Part shown: piece by piece, positions 36,543 to 43,875 of the stretch
Layout: every line of letters starts with the position of its first letter
Numbering within the stretch: the stretch's first letter is position 1
The notes under the pieces: model-generated
Told to the model about the DNA's origin: nothing
What the model saw: only the letters and a program-made list of their open reading frames with translations
Database searches by the model: none
Program-made: the position numbers and the translations under genes
NCBI RefSeq assembly: GCF_001544835.2
Contig: NZ_FCNX02000002.1
Coordinates: forward strand, 434,001 to 498,000
DNA length: 64,000 nucleotides
Origin: Caballeronia fortuita
GTDB lineage: Bacteria > Pseudomonadota > Gammaproteobacteria > Burkholderiales > Burkholderiaceae
Direction of reading: 5' to 3'

Positions 36543-36773
36543 ATGATCATCTATCATCGGGGAGCGGCTTTTCAGCCCTCCGCCACCCGTGTGGGCAACG
36601 CATTCGTCGCCACTGCTTCGATTCTCGAAGAGGACGGCCATGCAACCTCGCTCGGCAATCTGGGCGCGTTCGCCAGCAAGGACGGCGCGCTCGGTTTCGC
36701 GGTGCGCTGTGCAACCGCGTTCATCGACGGCGACGATCTGCCGTTGCCGCCTTTCCAGATGATTACGCAATAG
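36543..36773 (+). CDS. Small hypothetical protein (paralogue of the gene at 36248)
   Basis: 76 residues: MIIYHRGAAFQPSATRVGNA, then LGNLGAFASKDGALGFAVRC and AFIDGDDLPLPPFQM. Shared positions with the preceding protein are IY, the LG-x-FAS-xx-GAL-x-FA block and A-x-ID. The frame is open from 36363 but the paralogy alignment supports the start at 36543. It lies 44 bp before the histidine kinase gene and is probably in the same transcript. Confidence 0.7.
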   Translation: MIIYHRGAAFQPSATRVGNAFVATASILEEDGHATSLGNLGAFASKDGALGFAVRCATAFIDGDDLPLPPFQMITQ

Positions 36774-36817
36774 CGCGCGGCGCCCCGGACGTTGCATGGG
36801 CGAGCGCCACTGCAACG

Positions 36818-37918
36818 ATGACGAACGCCTCCGCGACCGGTCCCGACGACGCGCCCGCCGCGCTGCCGTCCTCGCTGCAGGACGACGCCTCGTTCCGTCT
36901 GCTCGTCGAAGCGGTCGAAGACTACGCGATCTTTCTGCTCGACGCGCACGGCTACGTCGCGACATGGAACAACGGCGCGCGCAGGATCAAGGGCTATGAC
37001 GCACGCGAGATCGTCGGGCGGCATTTTTCCGTCTTCTATCCGCCCGGCGACATCGCGGCGGGCAAGCCGCAATGCGAACTCGCGACGGCGACGCGCCATG
37101 GCCGTGTCGAAGACGAAGGCTGGCGTCTGCGCAAGGACGGAAGCCGATTCTGGGCGAACGTCGTCATCACGTCGCTGCGCGATGCGCGCGGCGAGCTGAT
37201 CGGCTTCGTCAAGGTCACGCGCGACATGACCGACCGCCTGCGACTCGCGGAACTGCAACTCGCGCGCGAACTGTCCGCGCACGTGCAGACCGCGCTGGAA
37301 CACGAACGTGCGTCGATCGCGCGCGAGTTGCACGACGATCTCGGCCAGCAGCTCGCCGCGCTGAAGATGCAGTTGTCGCTTCTCGATACCACCCCGCGGG
37401 ACGCGTGCATCGCGCGGCAGGCGCTCACGCAGATCGATACGATCATCGGCTCGGTGCGGCGCATCGCGGCGGGCCTGCGTCCGCCCGTGCTCGACGACCT
37501 CGGCGTCTTCGCCGCGATCGACTGGCTCGTGTGCGACTTCCGCCGCCGCCATGACCTGGCGATCCGGCTGGACATTGAAGGCGACGAGGACGGCTTCGGC
37601 GCGTCCGCGTCCACATCGGTGTTCCGGATCGTGCAGGAAGCGCTCACGAACATCGTGCGTCACGCGCGCGCGGACGAAGTGCGCATCGCGATCGTCTGCG
37701 CGCACGCGCGCTGCAAGTTGACGATCGACGACGACGGCCGCGGCGCCGATATCTCCCGTCCGCGCGCAGCCGGCACCTTCGGGCTGATCGGCATGGGCGA
37801 GCGCGTGCGGCAACTGGGCGGCGTCATCGAGTTTCGCAGCGGGCCGGGCCAGGGCTTTGGCATCGTCGTGGATATTCCGCTGAATCGTCCCGCCGACGAC
37901 GCGACGGTCGGGCAATAG
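36818..37918 (+). CDS. PAS-domain sensor histidine kinase (HisKA_3, NarL-type partner)
   Basis: 366 residues, no membrane segment. A PAS/PAC domain covers about 24-140 (DYAIFLLDAHGYVATWNNGARRIKGY, FVKVTRDMTDR), the dimerisation domain has the phospho-acceptor His172 in RELHDDLGQQLAALKM, and the ATPase domain ends DDDGRGAD and GTFGLIGMGERVRQLGG. The cytoplasmic PAS domain suggests sensing of an internal signal such as redox or a small ligand. It is followed 11 bp later by its response regulator. Confidence 0.93.
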   Translation: MTNASATGPDDAPAALPSSLQDDASFRLLVEAVEDYAIFLLDAHGYVATWNNGARRIKGYDAREIVGRHFSVFYPPGDIAAGKPQCELATATRHGRVEDEGWRLRKDGSRFWANVVITSLRDARGELIGFVKVTRDMTDRLRLAELQLARELSAHVQTALEHERASIARELHDDLGQQLAALKMQLSLLDTTPRDACIARQALTQIDTIIGSVRRIAAGLRPPVLDDLGVFAAIDWLVCDFRRRHDLAIRLDIEGDEDGFGASASTSVFRIVQEALTNIVRHARADEVRIAIVCAHARCKLTIDDDGRGADISRPRAAGTFGLIGMGERVRQLGGVIEFRSGPGQGFGIVVDIPLNRPADDATVGQ

Positions 37919-37929
37919 GAACCGCATCC

Positions 37930-38577
37930 ATGACGACGAAAGTGCTGATCGCCGACGACCACGCACTCGTGCGCGACGGGCTGCGCCACATCCTCGCGCA
38001 TGCGCACGGCTTCGAGGTCGCGGGCGTGGCGGGCGACGGGCCGGAGACGCTCACGCTCGCCCGCGCCACCGACGCCGATGTTCTCGTGCTCGATCTCTCG
38101 ATGCCGGGCCGCAGCGGGATCGATCTCCTCAAGCAGATCAAGGACGAGAAGCCCGCGCTGCGCATTCTCGTGCTCACGATGCACGCCGAGCAGCAATACG
38201 CGGCGCGCGCGTTCAAGGCCGGCGCGTCCGGCTACCTGACGAAGGAAAGCGCGAGCGCGGAACTCGTGGCGGCGGTGGCCAAGGTCGCATCGGGCGGCGT
38301 GTACGTGAGTCTCGCGATGGCCGAACGCTTCGCGCAAAGCCTCAACGAACCTGCCGACGCGCTGCCGCATCAACGTCTCTCGAATCGCGAGTTCGAGGTG
38401 TTCCGGCGGCTGTGTGCGGGCGAGTCCATCGGCGATATCGGCGAGGCGCTGTGCGTGAGCGCGAAGACCGTCAGCACGTACAAGGCGCGCCTGCTCGAGA
38501 AGATGCAGATGCCGCACGAAGCCGCGCTCGTGCGCTATGCGGTGCGCCATCGTCTGTTCGACGACGACGGCGCGTGA
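37930..38577 (+). CDS. NarL/LuxR-family response regulator
   Basis: 215 residues. The receiver domain has the acidic pocket IADDHALV, the phosphorylated Asp in VLVLDLSMPGRSG and the Lys in YLTKESA; the C-terminal helix-turn-helix has LSNREFEVFRRLCAG and VSAKTVSTYKARLLEKM. It is the cognate partner of the PAS kinase immediately upstream. Targets are probably in the neighbouring stress island. Confidence 0.94.
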   Translation: MTTKVLIADDHALVRDGLRHILAHAHGFEVAGVAGDGPETLTLARATDADVLVLDLSMPGRSGIDLLKQIKDEKPALRILVLTMHAEQQYAARAFKAGASGYLTKESASAELVAAVAKVASGGVYVSLAMAERFAQSLNEPADALPHQRLSNREFEVFRRLCAGESIGDIGEALCVSAKTVSTYKARLLEKMQMPHEAALVRYAVRHRLFDDDGA

Positions 38578-38671
38578 GCGCGCGTGTCGGCATTGCCCTA
38601 CACGGTTTCGCGAATGCCTACAGCATGTTCCGCCCGTGCCGATATTTTTTCGAGACATCCCGTCCGATAAT

Positions 38672-38686
38672 TTGCGTGGAACGCAA
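38672..38686. promoter_or_regulatory. Inverted repeat TTGCGT-N3-ACGCAA before the FNR gene
   Basis: Perfect 6-bp arms centred 55 bp upstream of the FNR-type gene. It does not match the FNR consensus. It may be the operator of another regulator, for instance the response regulator just upstream. Confidence 0.35.
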
Positions 38687-38733
38687 TCGCGGTTCGCGCG
38701 CCGATGCGCGATCCGGTCCGACTGGAGCCGAGC

Positions 38734-39468
38734 ATGACTTCCGCGAGCGCAGACACATCCGGCCCGCACGCCGACATCAAGCACGCGAATGCGCGCTGCT
38801 CGAACTGTTCCGTGCAGCACGTCTGCATGCCGTCCGGGCTATCGCCGCTCGAATGCGAACGGCTCGACGCGATCATTTGCTCGACGCGATCGCTGCGGCG
38901 CGGCGAATCGCTCTTTCGTTGCGGCGACGCCTTCCAGAGTCTCTACGCGGTGCGCAGCGGCTGCCTCAAGACCGTCGTCGTGCATCGGGAAGGACACGAG
39001 CAGGTCACGGGCTTTCATCTCGCAAGCGACGCGCTCGGACTCGACGGCGTGAGCGCCGACCATCACGCGTGCGATGCCATCGCGCTGGAAGACAGCGTCG
39101 TCTGCATCATTCCGTTCGGTCTGCTCGAACAGCTATGCCGCGAGATCGAGGCGGTCCAGCATCACGTGCATCGCATGATGTGCGGCGAAATCGTACGCGA
39201 ATCCAGTCTGATGATGATGCTCGGCACGATGACGGCGGAGCAGCGCGTCGCCGCCTTCCTGCTCAATCTTTCGACGCGCATGAAGGCGCGCGGCTACTCG
39301 CCCGCGCAACTCGTGCTGCGCATGACGCGCGAGGAGATCGGCAGCTATCTCGGGCTGAAGATCGAAACGGTGAGCCGCATGTTTTCCCGGCTGCAGAAAG
39401 CCGGCGTGATCGACGCACGCGGCAAGGACGTGCGGATACTCGATCAGGCGCGGCTCGAAGAGGTCTGA
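38734..39468 (+). CDS. fnr: FNR-type oxygen-sensing transcriptional regulator (Crp/Fnr family)
   Basis: 244 residues. The N-terminal cysteines Cys22-x2-Cys25-x5-Cys31 plus Cys124 (in EDSVVCIIPFG) match the four [4Fe-4S] ligands of E. coli FNR (20, 23, 29, 122). The DNA-recognition region MTREEIGSYLGLKIETVSRMFSRL has the E-xx-SR residues that read TTGAT half-sites. It should activate or repress genes when oxygen is low. FNR boxes occur twice within 2 kb. GGAG precedes the chosen ATG. Confidence 0.92.
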   Translation: MTSASADTSGPHADIKHANARCSNCSVQHVCMPSGLSPLECERLDAIICSTRSLRRGESLFRCGDAFQSLYAVRSGCLKTVVVHREGHEQVTGFHLASDALGLDGVSADHHACDAIALEDSVVCIIPFGLLEQLCREIEAVQHHVHRMMCGEIVRESSLMMMLGTMTAEQRVAAFLLNLSTRMKARGYSPAQLVLRMTREEIGSYLGLKIETVSRMFSRLQKAGVIDARGKDVRILDQARLEEV

Positions 39469-39755
39469 GCGCGCGCTTCGCGGAAGCGGAAAAAGCCGCT
39501 GCGCAGCATGACCGACGTCGACGTCCCGCCGACACGGCTCAGCACGTGCTCCGCCGCGCCTTCGATCGACGAGCGATGGCTCTCGAAAGCCTGCTGCAGA
39601 TCCTCTTCCCGCCACGACGCCGCGCCGAAATGATCCTCGAGCGCCTCGGCGGAAATGGTGCACGCGATGTGTTCGCCATCGGCGAAGGCAGCGAACGTGA
39701 GTGATGGAACGTCGCCCTGATAGACGGGCGGCTGGCTGGCAAACGTGATGATCAT
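39444..39755 (-). CDS. DUF1488 family protein
   Basis: 103 residues. MIITFASQPPVYQGDVPSL and SAEALEDHFGA match the DUF1488 family of small cytoplasmic proteins of unknown function, common in Burkholderia stress loci. GAGGTATCGGC precedes the ATG. Its last 25 bases overlap the end of the FNR gene on the opposite strand. An FNR box lies about 93 bp upstream of its start. Confidence 0.78.
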   Translation of the reverse strand: MIITFASQPPVYQGDVPSLTFAAFADGEHIACTISAEALEDHFGAASWREEDLQQAFESHRSSIEGAAEHVLSRVGGTSTSVMLRSGFFRFREARAQTSSSRA

Positions 39756-39841
39756 GCCGATACCTCGTGGATCGTGGATTCGGACTGGCTCGACGCGAAG
39801 CACATATCCCTTCAGTCTCGGACACCCGTTCACGGTCCGTA

Positions 39842-39855
39842 TTGATCTGGATCAA
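39842..39855. promoter_or_regulatory. FNR box TTGAT-N4-ATCAA (perfect)
   Basis: TTGAT CTGG ATCAA matches the FNR/Anr consensus exactly. It overlaps the stop codon of the minus-strand RaiA-like gene and lies about 93 bp upstream of the DUF1488 start, so the DUF1488 gene is the likely target. Confidence 0.7.
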
Positions 39856-40163
39856 ATCGCGCCGGGCGGGCGTCGATGGCTCAGCAGACGAATGGCGTCG
39901 TCAAAGGCGTGATGCATGGCGGCGCTCGCGTCCGTTTCTGTGCTGCACTGCGCCGTCAGCGGGCCGGCGGCGCGCGTGAGAAGCACCAGTTGCGCATCGA
40001 AGACCGTGCGCCCATCCATATCGGGCGATGCCTTGATCGTCAGCTTGCAATCGACGACATCGCTCGCCACGTCCGCGAGCCGCAAGAGTTCGATGCCCGC
40101 CTCGCGCTCGATCGCGCCCGATCCGGTGAATCCTAGGTACGCGATCTGCATTCCGAGGCCCAT
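39852..40163 (-). CDS. Probable RaiA/HPF-like ribosome-associated protein
   Basis: 103 residues. The order of segments (MQIAYLGFTGSGAIEREAG, CKLTIKASP, TVFDAQLVLLTRAAGPLTAQ, and AMHHAFDDAIRLLSHR) resembles the beta-alpha-beta-beta-beta-alpha layout of short hibernation factors, with the V-x-D-x-x-V strand and the A-H-x-AFD-x-A helix. The assignment is from pattern only and is moderate. GGAG precedes the ATG at 40163. It stands between a universal stress protein and DUF1488, in an FNR-associated group, which fits a role in translation shut-down. Confidence 0.55.
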   Translation of the reverse strand: MGLGMQIAYLGFTGSGAIEREAGIELLRLADVASDVVDCKLTIKASPDMDGRTVFDAQLVLLTRAAGPLTAQCSTETDASAAMHHAFDDAIRLLSHRRPPGAI

Positions 40164-40215
40164 GTGGTCGTTCTCCGATCAGTCTTCTCGGTCCGCCGTG
40201 CGTTGCTGCCCGTCG

Positions 40216-40662
40216 TCATGCGTCCGGCGTGGCGTTCTTCGATCCGCGCGTGAGAAGCACAGGACACGTCGAGCGTCTGACGAAGGCTTCCGCGACGCTG
40301 CCGAGCGCGAGCCGCCGCATGCCGGTGCGTCCGTGCGTGCCCATCACGACGAGATCGGCGGGCAGATGCGCCGCGCGGCGCTGCAGACATTTGGCGATGG
40401 TATCGGTCACGTTGCGCGTCTCGGCGAGTTCCGTTTCGCACGCGACGCCCGCTTCGAGCACGCGCGCGTATGCGATGTCCAGCGCGTGCCCAGCTTCTTC
40501 GCGGACGTTCACGCGATACTGCGCCGGATACGACGAAAGCGCGGCCACGTCGATCACCGACACGACATGCAGGCGGGCGCGCGTGCCAATGCGGATCGCT
40601 TCGTCGAGCGCGTGTTGCGAGCATTCACTGCCATCGAGCGCAACCAGAATCGTGCGATACAT
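40216..40662 (-). CDS. Universal stress protein (UspA family)
   Basis: 148 residues: N-terminal MYRTILVALDGSECSQHALDEA with the nucleotide-binding Asp, and the ATP-binding loop MGTHGRTGMRRLALGSVAE (G-2x-G-9x-GS) near the C-terminus. The residues match the ATP-binding subclass. Usp genes respond to starvation or oxygen limitation. It is transcribed away from a 10-bp tandem repeat 60 bp upstream and is followed by the RaiA-like gene. Confidence 0.93.
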   Translation of the reverse strand: MYRTILVALDGSECSQHALDEAIRIGTRARLHVVSVIDVAALSSYPAQYRVNVREEAGHALDIAYARVLEAGVACETELAETRNVTDTIAKCLQRRAAHLPADLVVMGTHGRTGMRRLALGSVAEAFVRRSTCPVLLTRGSKNATPDA

Positions 40663-40722
40663 CGTTGTTCCAGTTTCAAGGCACTTCGATGATGGACGTC
40701 GGCGCATTCGTCCGCGCCGCGC

Positions 40723-40762
40723 GACTTAACGTGACTTAACGTGACTTAACGTGACTTAACGT
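40723..40762. repeat. Tandem 10-bp repeat (GACTTAACGT), four units
   Basis: Four consecutive identical GACTTAACGT units, 40723-40762. Each unit is one helical turn, and 40 bp of identical repeats upstream of a stress gene (61 bp before its start) suggests multiple binding of one protein on one DNA face or a variable promoter tract. It could also be a replication-slippage product with no function. Confidence 0.85.
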
Positions 40763-40825
40763 GTCTAGTGTTTCGACTTGCTGCATGACGAACGCACCCA
40801 GAGTATCGCGACGGCGCGCGCATCG

Positions 40826-40839
40826 ATTGACTTCGATCA
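40826..40839. promoter_or_regulatory. FNR box TTGAC-N4-ATCAA (one mismatch)
   Basis: TTGAC TTCG ATCAA differs from the consensus at one base. It lies about 76 bp upstream of the Cys-rich small protein start at 40909, suitable for an activating site, and about 165 bp upstream of the divergent Usp gene. Confidence 0.6.
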
Positions 40840-40908
40840 AGGAACGTAAAGCCGAAGCGCGATGCGCGTACCATGCAGACGAGAGACCGACGATCTGGAG
40901 GAAATGCC

Positions 40909-41103
40909 ATGAAAGCGGTGTGCCCGCTGCACGGGCCGACAACCATCATCCGGACGAACGCATACGGCTTCCCGGTTTATGCATGCTGCTGCGACGACGT
41001 GCCCTACGTCACGCCGCCCGACGCATGCACGCGAGCGCCGACGCAACGCGGCGCGCCGTCGGAGCCGCACGAGCCCCGGCAGCCGAAGCCTGTCGAAGAA
41101 TGA
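40909..41103 (+). CDS. Cys-rich small hypothetical protein
   Basis: 64 residues: MKAVCPLHGPTTIIRTNAYG then YACCCDDVPYVTPPDAC, with five Cys, and a Pro/Glu-rich tail. The C-x2-H and CCC arrangement could bind zinc or an iron-sulfur cluster but matches no motif I know. GGAGGAA lies 9 bases before the ATG. An FNR box stands upstream, so expression under low oxygen is likely. Confidence 0.7.
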   Translation: MKAVCPLHGPTTIIRTNAYGFPVYACCCDDVPYVTPPDACTRAPTQRGAPSEPHEPRQPKPVEE

Positions 41104-41124
41104 AAGCCGGGCGCGTGAACGTAG

Positions 41125-41532
41125 TCAGACGGAATCGCCGATCACGGCGACCGCCTTGATCTCGACGATATAACCCGCCGCACCGCCGAGCATATGCGCG
41201 CCGACCGCCGTCCACGCGGGCAGCGGATGCGTGTTGAGATAGCGCTCCCGCACCTGCATGAAAAGCGGCAGATCGCGCATGTCGGTGTGAAAGGTCGTCA
41301 CGTCCACGACATCGCTCAATGAAGCGCCCGCTTCTTCGAGCACGAGCTTGAGATTCTCGAAGGCCTGCACGATCTGCGCTTCGCGGTCTTCGATCAGTTG
41401 CATGTTCGCGTCGCGGCCAATCTGCCCGGACACGTAGATCGTATTGCCCGCCTTCACCGCCGGCGCGTAACGGATCTTTTCATACACGGCTTGCATTGCC
41501 GCCGGAACGATGGCCTTGCGTTCAATCCTCAT
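41125..41532 (-). CDS. RidA (YjgF/YER057c) family protein
   Basis: 135 residues: IRYAPAVKAGNTIYVSGQIGRD, ENLKLVLEEAGASLSDVVDVTTF and LPAWTAVGAHMLGGAAGYIVEIKAVAV are family signatures. Typical RidA has a conserved Arg (usually in the R-x-x-x-E segment) in ARVE-like position; here the corresponding segment reads GGAAGYIVEI, so deaminase activity is uncertain. It ends the catA-ben operon, 17 bp after benD. Many Rid subfamily members near catabolic genes act on enamine or unstable intermediates. Confidence 0.87.
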   Translation of the reverse strand: MRIERKAIVPAAMQAVYEKIRYAPAVKAGNTIYVSGQIGRDANMQLIEDREAQIVQAFENLKLVLEEAGASLSDVVDVTTFHTDMRDLPLFMQVRERYLNTHPLPAWTAVGAHMLGGAAGYIVEIKAVAVIGDSV

Positions 41533-41549
41533 ATGCGGCTCCCGCGTGC

Positions 41550-42326
41550 TCAACCGTTATCGCCACCGGCGACGGGCAATACCGCGCCGGTGATATAGCT
41601 CGCTTCATCCGATGCCAGGAAGAGAATCGGCGCGACCTGTTCGTCGAGCGTGCCGTAGCGTTTGAAGAACGTCGATTCGGTGACCTGCTTCACCGCTTCG
41701 CCCATCCATGCTTTTTCCTGCGCGCTGTCGCCGCTCGCATTGCGCGGCACGCGTCGCGGCGGCGCTTCGGTTCCGCCCGGCGCCGCCGCGACCACGCGAA
41801 TGTTGCGCTCGCCGTATTCCATCGCGAGCGCCTGCGTCATCGCGTTGACGCCGCCTTTCGCCGCCGAATACGGCACGCGCCGAATCCCGCGCGTCGCGTT
41901 CGACGACACGTTCACGATCGTCCCGCGACCGCGTTCCAGCAGATGCGGCAGCACGGCATGGCACGCGTACAGCGTCGGCATCAGCGAGCGCCGGATTTCG
42001 GCGTCGATCTGCGCAGGCTCGAACTCCGCGTAAGGCCGCATGCGGATCGCGCCGCCGACGCCATTGATCAGGATATCGATGCCGCCGAACGTGCGCGCCG
42101 CGAACGCCATCGCCGATGCCGCGCCTTCGTACGTTTCCATATCGGCGACGAAGCCCGCTGTTTCGGCGCGCACGGCTTCCGCGGCCACTTCTTCGACGAA
42201 ATCCGCGCGATCAACGAACAACACCTTCGCGCCTTCCGCCGCCGCACGCAGCGCCACGCCGCGTCCGATGCCCTGCGCCGCGCCGGTGACGACCATGACC
42301 TTGCCAGCAAATCGTTGCGTATTCAT
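41550..42326 (-). CDS. benD: 1,6-dihydroxycyclohexa-2,4-diene-1-carboxylate dehydrogenase
   Basis: 258 residues, short-chain dehydrogenase. The cofactor motif VTGAAQGIGRG is at about 13-23, NVSSNATRGIRRVPYSAAKG holds the Ser-Tyr-x3-Lys triad, and GGAIRMRPYAEFEPAQID is the BenD-type loop. It oxidises the benzoate cis-diol to catechol, releasing CO2 and NADH. Its start overlaps benC by four bases (ATGA). Confidence 0.93.
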   Translation of the reverse strand: MNTQRFAGKVMVVTGAAQGIGRGVALRAAAEGAKVLFVDRADFVEEVAAEAVRAETAGFVADMETYEGAASAMAFAARTFGGIDILINGVGGAIRMRPYAEFEPAQIDAEIRRSLMPTLYACHAVLPHLLERGRGTIVNVSSNATRGIRRVPYSAAKGGVNAMTQALAMEYGERNIRVVAAAPGGTEAPPRRVPRNASGDSAQEKAWMGEAVKQVTESTFFKRYGTLDEQVAPILFLASDEASYITGAVLPVAGGDNG

Positions 42327-43351
42327 GCGGTCACCGGCGCGGCGTTGGGCGTGAACTTCTCGTAGTGGAAGCTATTGGGCTTCACGCCGTTGTCGTCGAA
42401 ATGCTTGCGCACCGCATCGACCATCGGCGGCGGGCCGCAGAGATAGACATCGACATCGCCATCATTCAGCGATTCGGCGGGCATGTGCTGCGTCACCCAT
42501 CCCTTGCGCGGATGATTCGACGCCGCATCCGCGACGACCGTGCTGAACGTGAAGTTCGGCAGCTTCGCCGTGTAGGCCTCGATCGCTTCGACCTGCACGA
42601 GATCGAGATCGCGCGTCACGCCGTAGATCAGATGAATCTGCTGCTGCGAGTTCGTGCGCGCGAGGACCTCGAGCATCGAGAGAAAAGGCGCGAGACCGGT
42701 GCCGCCCGCGAGCATCAAAAGCGGACGCTCCACCGCGCGAAGATAGAAGCTGCCGAGCGGACCGGTCAGTTCGACCGGGCTGCCCACTTTCGCGGATTCG
42801 AGCCACGTACTCATCACACCGCCGGGAATCTTCTTGATGAGGAAGCTGATCTTCGTTGCGCCCGGTGCCGACGAGAACGAATACGAACGATGCTGGCCGC
42901 TGCCCGGCACGTCGATATTCACATACTGGCCTGGGAGGAAAACCGGTGCGGGCGTGGCGGCATCCACGTCCAGTTCGAGCACGACGGCGGCATCGTTGTG
43001 CGGCTCGATCTTCGTGACGGTCGCGGCGAACTTGCTCTGCGCGGTCTTGCATGCGGTGGAAGATGCCGGGACCGCGATCACGCAATCGCTCGACGGCACC
43101 ATCTGGCACGTGAGCACGAGCCCGCTGTCTTTTTCGTCGCCGGAGAGGGCGTCTTCGATGTACTCGTCGCCGAGATCGTATTGCCCGCTTTCAGCGCGGC
43201 ATTTGCAGGTGCCGCATACGCCGTCGGAGCAATCCATCGGCAGATTGATCCTGGCGCGAAATGCGGCGTCGAGCACTTTCTCGCCCGCCTTGCATTCGAC
43301 GAAACGCGTCACGCCGTCTTCGAAATTCAGTGCAATGTTGTAGCTGGACAT
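42323..43351 (-). CDS. benC: Benzoate 1,2-dioxygenase, electron-transfer (reductase) component
   Basis: 342 residues. The N-terminal plant-type [2Fe-2S] domain has CSDGVCGTCKCRAESG with a later Cys (LVLTCQM), followed by FAD-binding RSYSFSSAPG and NAD-binding LMLAGGTGLAPFLSML and CGPPPMVDAV. It moves electrons from NADH to the BenAB oxygenase. AGGAGG precedes the ATG. In the operon after benB, gap 35 bp. Confidence 0.95.
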   Translation of the reverse strand: MSSYNIALNFEDGVTRFVECKAGEKVLDAAFRARINLPMDCSDGVCGTCKCRAESGQYDLGDEYIEDALSGDEKDSGLVLTCQMVPSSDCVIAVPASSTACKTAQSKFAATVTKIEPHNDAAVVLELDVDAATPAPVFLPGQYVNIDVPGSGQHRSYSFSSAPGATKISFLIKKIPGGVMSTWLESAKVGSPVELTGPLGSFYLRAVERPLLMLAGGTGLAPFLSMLEVLARTNSQQQIHLIYGVTRDLDLVQVEAIEAYTAKLPNFTFSTVVADAASNHPRKGWVTQHMPAESLNDGDVDVYLCGPPPMVDAVRKHFDDNGVKPNSFHYEKFTPNAAPVTA

Positions 43352-43386
43352 GTTGCCTCCTACTTCCTGTCTCGTCACCGTGAGTC

Positions 43387-43875
43387 TCAGACGTGATAGA
43401 CGTCGAGCACCTGCCGGATGTAGTCGTTCTTCAGCACGATCTTCTTGTGCGAAATGACCAGAATGTCGTCGACCTTTCTCAGCGTCACGAAGATCGTGCC
43501 GAAGAAATGATCGGTGATCTTGTAGCGATGATTCAGCGTGTCGAAGTTGTAGCGCACGTCGACCTCGCTCTCGCGCGTGGCGAGCACTTCCACGTTGGTG
43601 ACGTTATGGCTCGTGCGCGGCTCGGGCATCGATGCGCCGCTGCGCTCGGTCTTGATGCGGAACACGCGATCTTCGAGGCCGCCGCGATCCGGGTAATACA
43701 TCAACGAGATCTGGCTTTCGTGATCGTCGGTGAGCTGATCGTCGTCGTCCCATGCGGGCATCCAGTACGTGACGTCCTCCGCATAGCAGCCGAGCCATTC
43801 GTCCCACTGACGGTCATCGAGCAAACGCGCTTCGCGATACAGCGTCGCGCAGATTTTCAAGTAGTCGAAGCTCAT
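43387..43875 (-). CDS. benB: Benzoate 1,2-dioxygenase, small (beta) subunit
   Basis: 162 residues of the ring-hydroxylating dioxygenase beta family: EARLLDDRQWDEWLGCYAED, YWMPAWDDDDQL, SHNVTNVEVLA and the C-terminal ISHKKIVLKNDYIRQVLD. It is structural in the alpha3-beta3 oxygenase. It overlaps the benA stop by 4 bases. Confidence 0.95.
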   Translation of the reverse strand: MSFDYLKICATLYREARLLDDRQWDEWLGCYAEDVTYWMPAWDDDDQLTDDHESQISLMYYPDRGGLEDRVFRIKTERSGASMPEPRTSHNVTNVEVLATRESEVDVRYNFDTLNHRYKITDHFFGTIFVTLRKVDDILVISHKKIVLKNDYIRQVLDVYHV

